In this document: in pieces, positions 20,643 through 29,600 of the stretch | How the letters are laid out: each line of letters begins with the position of its first letter | How positions within the stretch are numbered: the first letter of the stretch is position 1 | Assembly (NCBI RefSeq): GCF_037392515.1 | Contig: NC_090288.1 | Coordinates: 4,395,501 to 4,459,500, forward strand | DNA length: 64,000 nucleotides | DNA from: Haliotis asinina | Lineage: Eukaryota; Mollusca; Gastropoda; Lepetellida; Haliotidae | Direction: 5' to 3' | The notes under the pieces: generated by a model | Database searches by the model: none | The model's input: the letters and a program-made list of their open reading frames with translations, nothing else | Told to the model about the DNA's origin: nothing | Position numbers and translations under genes: made by a program

Positions 20643-23600
20643 ATGAAAGTGCGAGTTAGGATACACGGTGCGACGAAGACAATTAATTTAGGAGACAGTG
20701 GGTCGAAGGACATTTCATTTGCCGCGCTGAAGCAGAAAGTCACAACCGAGCTAGGTTTAAATCATGAGTAAGTGTCATATTTAACATTAATGGTGAACAT
20801 TTTGGGGCGTTTTTGAAAATCATTTTATCAATGATTACACAATGCCAGTTAGAAAGCGGTCAGATGTAGAATATGTCATATCATTTGGGGCCACACCTTT
20901 TTTTGTAAAGTACAAATTCTAGTACTGTTTTGGTTGAGTACCCTCTGGGATTCAAACCCGCACACTTAGAGTGAGGCACCTAATTGCCAGGGATCCTAGT
21001 CAAAATGTCTACACGTCAAAATGGCCACAAAACTTTCTTGAAGACTAAAATGAAAATATATTTAATAAGTGTAACATAATACATATAATGTTTGCATTAT
21101 ATTTACAACATTACATTGGAAAGTATATACAGTAATAAAGAACTACAGTGAATTACCATTATTTACAAGATGATATATATCATCATTTCATGCATTTGAA
21201 AACAGGGGAAATACCTTTTGGACATAGGTTTATCCACTACAGTCCATCAGCAGAGGTTTCCCTTCTGTGAGCCTGTCTTGAGAAGGATGAACCTCTCTTC
21301 CACCTCAGTCTCAAAGTATCAATTAGGCAAGTACCTCAATAATAAACACCTAGTTTTGTGTGGGTGCCGGTCAAGCGACAAAACGCCCCAGCAAATTTGG
21401 TCAAATCGCCCAAGATATTTGGTCAAATCGCCCCAGGGGGGTAGTCAAAACGCCCCAGTTTATTCAAAATGGTTTGATATATGCCATAAATGCATGGTTT
21501 TGTCAACTTCCATGCTATATTCTTCACATAATATTATGTGTTGTATTATTAGTAATATCCCATGTCTAGGTAACACCGTAATACCAATTATTTGGCAAAG
21601 AATTACAATCTGTATAAAACTTCCATGTTACAGCCTTCACATAATACTATGTAGTAATGTTTGTGATAAATATTTAACTAGTAAACTGATAACAGCAAAA
21701 GTAATATTCATGGATAGACAGCACTTATAACACCAATTATTTGCATGTTATCTATGCTTTTGTTAATTACAAGAATTAAATGAAAGGCTTGTATAGAATG
21801 TTTTTTTGGCCGTAAATGTACAGTTTTTATCAGCAAGTATGGGACTAAATACATATCAAAACAATCTACAGCTGCTCTTGTCAAAAAGTGCGGCTGTAAA
21901 TGCATAGGTTTTCTCAACTAGTATAGTATAATACTTATGAAAACAATTTGTTGGGTTTTTTTCAATTACTCTTGTCAAAAAGTGAGGCCGTAAATTCATA
22001 GGTTTGGTCAACACGTATGGTATAATACTTATCAAAACAAGAGTCATCAGAAGATGACATATCCCCCCGGCCCCCACATGTTTGAGAGGACAAATAATCT
22101 GAGAGTTACTCATTGTGTTTTAGACTAAGTTTGAATTGTTTCCATGGAATTCATGAAAATTATAAATGCCATACATCTGTAACCAGCAAAGTCACAATTT
22201 CAAGATCTGTCTCATATATCTGCTGATCTGTTGAAAGATATGAAATGGTTTTCAAGTTCTGCTCCGGAAACAAAGCCCATCCCTCCATTTTGAGACTAAG
22301 TAAAACAAAGAAAATATAAATACCAAAAAATCTGTAAATAGCAAAAGGCACAACCATAGGCTGAGATAACTACATCTATCATGTTTGGTCTAAAAATATT
22401 GAACGGTTTCTGAGTTATGCTCCGGACAGGACAGGTTCCCCTATACCCTTTACATGCACCATCTGCAAAGAGACACCGAGGGAAAGGAGTCCCATAGACC
22501 ACTCATTTCATGGACGAGTGGAAAGCATGATGTTATGATTACACAATGCCAGACAAACAACTATGCATTTACAGCATTTACAATAAATATTTTATACAAA
22601 CCTTTTACTGTATTCAGATTGTAATTCTTTACCAAATAATTGGTAATACGGTGTTACCTAGGCATGGGATATTACTAATAATATAATACATAATATTATG
22701 TGAAGAATATAGCATGGAAGTTGACAAAACCATGCATTTATGGCATATATCAAACCATTTTGAATAAACTGGGGCGTTTTGACTACCCCTCTGGGGCGAT
22801 TTGACCATACCTGGGGCGATTTGAAATATCTTGGGCGATTTGACCAAATTTGCTGGGGCGTTTTGTCGCTGGGGCGATTTGACTGGCACCCGTTTTGTGT
22901 GACGTAACTTCTTTCGTCAGTTTTACACTTTCATATCAAATAATACTTTGTGGCTATTTTGACTTTTTGGTATGGCCATTTTGACTATGGGTTGTGGCCA
23001 TTTTGTTTTTTTAGTGTGGCCATTTTGACCAGGGTAAGTGTGACCATTTTGTTGTGTGTCCATTTTGACCTGTTCCCATCACCAGCACACAAACTCAACT
23101 GCCTAGCCCTCTCTAGACTAACAGCTAGTCTCTGAAATGAACATATTTTACTGAAAAAAACGTTCATAGTGAAAAGAAATGATAAAATGAAATGGAGCCC
23201 TGAGACTTTCTTCATTTTCAGAAGCTGTGGAAATCTAGACTTGCCACATTTTCTAGACTTGTGTGGGCTTTCTTGGATATTTATACTTCAGGGTCTGTAC
23301 GATAGACTAAGCCCGCTCAGTCACCACGACTTCCACAAAAATGGAAGTCAGATATCTGGTAGTCTAGACTGCGTACTTTGTGTACCCGTCTCATGAGTGT
23401 AAATTGACACGGCTCCCACGGCTGAAAGCTATGATTACACTATGATTAGACTACCAGTTGTTCGACAACCCTTTTTGTGGTATCACTGTGACTGAGCGGG
23501 CTAGGCAGCAGACATTATGTGCTGGTAATTAGATGCCTGACTGACTGTGCCTGAATCCCAGATGGGACTCAACCTAAAAAGTACTAGAATTTGTACTGTA

Positions 23601-26600
23601 CTAAGAAAGTGTAATCCCAAATATGACCTGTTACATTTTATCAATATCTGTATGAATGATGGTACGGTGATGAGTGAGAGATATTGTTTAAGATGCTGAG
23701 ATGAATAATTATGTAGGTGACTGTAAATGCTAGTATTTCAAATAGATAAAATATAGCAGGATACAGTATAATCTTGTTGATTGGTATGTAGATGATAGAT
23801 CCTTGTGGTACAGGTGTCCGGTCACAAATCAATTTGTTTCATGTCACCAGTGGGTAGTGACTATTTATAGCTATCAAAACAAGTAAACTTATTTAAAAGA
23901 CTTTGTGTATGGTGTGAGTAAGCTAAAGCTATATTTCATCACAGAAGTTTAAGTACAACTGTATCGATGTAGTAAGTTTCATATCGATAGTCATTGATTA
24001 TTCTTCAGATCAACAAAATTTCAAATTATAGCCAGCATCTTTTTATCATCCATGTTTTATCCTGTAAGCCCGACTCTTGTCTATTTGTCACCATTTACAT
24101 CATGATCCGTTAATGACTTTATTACATGCATTGACTAGTGGTGACAATACACAGGTAAGCCACACATTTAAATTTCACCGCTGCCTCTGACAGTGTCAAG
24201 TATATATAGCATCCTGTGGTTTACATTTGGCATTTCTCATATCTGGTGTAATTATTAAATATAGGATTGGGTTATGAAAATGATGTAGTGGATATATTGC
24301 ATATTATTTGAGATTAGGTTCTAAAACTGTTATCAGGCAAGTGGAATACAGAATAAACATACAAGTTTGAGGTATAGTCTGTACAGCTGAATAGTTTGAT
24401 GTGATGCTACAATGATTATGGAAAAGCCTGTTATGTACATGGAGGAGGGGAAACAACATAACAGTTAAAGCCAGTAAACAAGAGAAAGCTGACTGAATTC
24501 AATCTATAAGTAATAAAGAAATTATTCATATATGTTATTTTTAATTAGTGTGCCAACTTTGAATTTCTTCTTGAAGAAGACAAAATGGCTTCATCGTTTG
24601 TCTTTTTTTTATCCACAGATCTTTTGATCTTAGTTTGAATAAGAAAGACATTCTGGAAGGCGATGAAATAGTGTTAGATGACTTTGGTATTGTGTCAGGG
24701 GACCTCATCCATGTTCTGGTTCATGGTGGTGCTTCAACATGTCAACCAAGCGAGGTTACTCCTACCAGTCCACCAATTCAAAGGGAGGTTACCCCCCAAT
24801 CTACTGACAGCAATACAATATTCACCAGTGTGGTGCCAGCATCAGACGTGTCTGCTACATCTACAAGTGTAGGCCATACCTCCGATGTTGTGGATTCTCC
24901 AGTTGAAGATGATCCCATGGAAGGAACCAGCAGTATGGATGGAAACAGCAATAATGATCCTGTTGTGAATCGGTGCTTACAGGAGCCATTACAATGTTGT
25001 GAGTCAACAACTGATGTTGTTCCTGTCTTACTGTCCCAGTTGTATGAATCTGTTGTGAATCAATGTGAAGATCGGAATGACTTCTTGTGGGTTGTGATAC
25101 ATATTTTGATGTTGGAGGCAGGATTCAAGCCCACTCAGGTAAACATAACCATCAACACTGACATTGTGGTTAATATAGCAATATCTTGGAAATATATCAA
25201 GCCTTCTGTTCTATGATGGGAATATTTGTCAGTATTCAGAATCATGTACTAGTTATTTGCAGTGGATATGGCTCTCTAAAGATCATACTAAAGTGATTGG
25301 TAATCAATTATTTCAAATTTAATCAATTATTTGTAAATTTTGGAGAAGTTTGTTTACAAATGAAAACTTTCTTTCATCACAATAGTTTAAGAATGATACA
25401 ATTTCCATGTCAGTAATCTTTCATAATTCTTTCAATTAACTAGTATTACCTGCATATTTAACATATTCTTCATGAGATCCGTGAAGGTCCCGGGGTAGAA
25501 TAGGCCTTCAGCAACCCATGCTTGCCATAAAAGGCGACTCAGCTTGTCGTAAGAGGCGACTAACGGGATCGGGTGGTCAGGCTCGCTGACTTAGTTGACG
25601 CGTGTCATCGGTTCCCAATTGCGCAGATCGATGCTCATGTTGTTGATCACTGGATTGTCTGGTCCAGACTCGATTATTTACAGACCGCCGCCATATAGCT
25701 GTAATATTGCTGAGTGCGGCGTAAAACTAAACTCACTCACTCACTCACTATTCTTCATGAGTGAGTGAGTTTTTGGCAGTATTCCATCAATATCACGGTG
25801 GGGACCACTAGAAATGGGCTTCACATACTTTGTACATACATGGGGTATTAAACACATGTGGCTTCACATACTTTGTACCCACATGGGGAATTAAGCACAT
25901 GTGGCTTCACATACTTTGTACCCACGTGGGGAATTAAACACATGTCTTCAGCAAACGCTTTTGTCACTGGGCTCCACAAATCGCCCGATTGTTTATGATT
26001 ATGACAAGTCCAATGTTCCAGGGAGACGACAGTGGAAGTTCAATGCCTGACAACTGGAAGCAGCCAACACTCTACAACACTAGGTATCGTCTCCCAGAGT
26101 CAGATGGAGTGGTCAGTTCAGTGACTGGAGTAATGATGGGATCGTTCCTCATTGTACATGGTATGGGGAAATATCAGTGGCTTAAATGTGTTAATTTGAA
26201 TAGAGGCAAAGAAAACAATGTTTAGTTTCCATCGTGTTGTTACAGCTTGAAATCAGTGACTTGAGGAAAGTTCAGTAGAAGCTTAATGGGTATTTACAGG
26301 TTGAAAGATAACACGACAACTTATGGTTTGGATTTAGAACTTCTTTAATATTTACAACACAATGTTTCAGGGCTACTTCTTGCACCCTCATCATGGATAT
26401 CCTACCCTTTTCATTATATTAATACTCTATACATCCAGTGCATAAACATACCACTTACTCCCTCACTCTTTAATCTTTTTGTAGGTTACATTGTCTGCAA
26501 TGCGATGAATTCCTGTGCTTACAAAGTCATCCTCAAACCCAGCGAGTATTTGACTGGAGACACGAAAGGTGGTAAGTATGTTTCAACTTTCTTGGTCTAC

Positions 26601-29600
26601 ATGATAAGAGCTACCATTTTCAGAGGCTTGACTTCAGTCTTTACACAGCTTTGTAACGAATATTAAAAATGGTTTAGTTTCATCAGTGTTTGAAGTAAGT
26701 TTCCTCAGTTTCTTCAGTTGTTAGTTTCTTCATTTGTTCTCAGTTTCAGAGCAGTTTTATTGTATGTTGTTAGAAAACAATCACTTTATCAGAGTTCTAA
26801 AGGCCGGGATACCTCTTACTATGTACATGGCTAGTATGAATTAAATGATAACTTTGTTACTAATCAGGAAAATATACAAACAAATAATTAAACTGATAAT
26901 CCTACAGACATAAAGTTTGTAATAAAACTGATGAAAATAGGTGCAGCATGCATATTAACATTTTTATAGATTTTGTTAAGCTGTGTATCTGGATGCAGGG
27001 CCTGCCAAGTGTTACAAGAACCTGAAGAAAATCTCTCGTAATGTTAAGAACCATGTTGGGCTGCCACTGCTGAAAGACATGCGGACAGGTGATTGTATCA
27101 TGTCGTAAACTGTAGTTGATAAACTTCTATATTTAGGTCCTGTCAGATATTTTAGTAATTGTATTTAACATGTTTAGTGATGAAATACTGTATTTATGAT
27201 ATCGGAAAAGTTTAAACTGCAGTAGACGGAAGAAGATAAAGGAGTGTCCTTGTCGGTGACTGCGTGTTCATGCCGTAAGATTAACTCATCCCTGGACCAA
27301 GTTCGTAGCTATTCTGACTGTGAGCTCATGTGATGTTTGTCTGTCATTTTATTTGTGTAGGCCATCATCTGCCTGCTGTACAGACATGAACATCTATGGC
27401 ATGTTGAGAATCATTTTAGTTCAGAATGTAATTGAATGTATTGTTATGAATCAATGCATGTTCCTCTTTTGTAATAAGTTGGATTTGACCATAATAATGA
27501 GTTTGATCAAAATGGATTTCCTAACACAATAAATGTGAGAAACCACTCTACAAAATAAAACTGAACACAAACACATTTTATGAGTCTAATAGTGAGACTG
27601 GCTGAGACGTATTAGACATGCCATTGGAAACTTTCTCATTTTCAGAATTGATCAGTGTTTACTATAAGTCACAATATATTTTGCAGTTTTGGGGTATCCT
27701 GAGGGGATTAACCTCCTGTCCTTGACACATGAACTAAAGGTGAGTGTCAAGGTCATCCTATCATGAGATGCTTTGTGTGTAGGTAGCATATTTTGCCCTT
27801 GCTAAACGGACACTGGGTACATCAAACTGACACCTGAAATATTTAAGTTTTGCTTTGTACTTTGATCCAGAGTGTATTTGCCTTGAATAAACTTGAAACT
27901 GAAAGAAACAGCGTGTTCAGAAATGATGGTAGTTGTACCATGGTAATAATTGCAATATTGATAACTCATGAATAGTTGAAGATCCCAGTTCCCCTCATGT
28001 TGTATATTAAGTAATTTACTAAGTGTATTTAAATAAAAATGCAGAGTTTCTGTGTCTTGTATGGTAGAGGCTTGCTGTTCATTAAGGATTTAGCATCCAT
28101 TACCCTTATTCTAGAAGCATTCGTAGCCCTAAGAATTCTTAACTTTGATCATAGCCAATGTGTTAAGAATGGACTTATGAAGTTCGTAGCGCTACGAACA
28201 TTTCGCGAATATCTAGCCTGGTGATTTTAGAAAGCAGCCAGTTGGAATTCTGAGAAAGCATTAGAATATCATTGTGTGTCACATGCCAACATAAATTGAG
28301 ATATGGTTTGGCTTGTTTTGCTAAACTACTATTTTTCCTGGTTGATGAAGTTTTACCTCAGGAACTGGGCCCATGATTATGATAATAATCGATGCTTGTA
28401 ATCTTGGCAGACATTGCTCAAGCCTCACTTTATTCAACAATGTGAAATTAACATGTGTTATGCTTTGTCTCTTGATCTAGTTGAGGATTCTTGGCTTCCT
28501 TGATTGCGCAAGTCTCCTGAAAATAGACAGAACTTGTCAGCACTTTCACTCTCTGGCCAGGGACAGGGCTGTCTGGTGGCGGCGCTATCTCCTGGACTTT
28601 GGAAGTAAGCATCAGATTTCCATTATTGCTCCACCTAAAAGTAGGAAGATCTGATTCATGACAACAATCAAATATTTGAAGTCTATATACCCCATGGTGG
28701 ATGTAAGTAAAGTTTTATGTGTTTAAGTGCTTCCCTGCATTCAATAGACCTGTTCTAGAACTAGAAGTCATTAAGCTTAAGCCAGACTATTGTCTTCCTA
28801 TTTAGGACATAATCTGAGCAAGAATTCAAGAAGGCCGAGAATGTGAACAAAATCCAAAATTGAATTGATGAAATTCATTTTGTTTCATGGTAATACATTC
28901 TTAATGATATTAGCAGACACGTTTGTAAGGCAGATCACAAGTGTAGGCATCATGGGAATGAAGGAATTATGCTTGTGTAGGCAGGGTAGGAGCACTGGAA
29001 GAGTAGGAGTGTTGGCAGGGATGGAATGTAGGTAGAGGAATCTGTAGGCATTGGTGGACTGTAGGCAGGGTAGGAGCACTGGAAGAGTAGGAGTGTTGGC
29101 AGGGATGGAATGTAGGTAGAGGAATCTGTAGGCATTGGTGGACTGTAGGCAGAGTAGAAGCATTGGAAGAGTAGGGATGTTGGCAGGGATGGAATGTAGA
29201 CTGTAGGCAGGGTAGGAGCACTGGAAGAGTAGGAGTGTTGGCAGGGATGGAATGTAGGTAGAGGAATCTGTAGGCATTGGTGGACTGTAGGCAGAGTAGG
29301 AGCATTGGAAGAGTAGGGATGTTGGCAGGGATGGAATGTAGGTAGAGGAATCTGTAGGCATTGGTGGACTGTAGGCAAAGTAGGAGCATTGGAAGAGTAG
29401 GGATGTTGGCAGGGATGGAATGTAGGTAGAGGAATCTGTAGGCATTGGTGGACTGTAGGCAGAGTAGGAGCATTGGAAGAGTAGGGATGTTGGCAGGGAT
29501 GGAATGTAGACTGTAGGCAAAGTAGGAGCATTGCAAGAGTAGGGATGTTGGCAGGGATGGAATGTAGGTAGAGGAATCTGTAGGCATTGATGGACTGTAG

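Larger units (their letters stand above)
20991..23077. mobile_element. Outer foldback element with GTCAAAATGGCC repeats, carrying an inner element
   Basis: Its ends carry inverted clusters of one short motif: GTCAAAATG and CGTCAAAATGGCCAC on the left (20999-21030), GGCCATTTTGAC and related forms repeated about six times on the right (22950-23070). The two termini are imperfect inverted repeats (GGATCCTAGTCAAAATG and, reversed, GGGAACAGGTCAAAATGG). It is flanked by ATTGCCAG (20983-20990) and ATCACCAG (23078-23085), a plausible aged 8-bp target duplication in the tRNA-Leu-like SINE. No coding capacity was seen. Confidence 0.6.
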
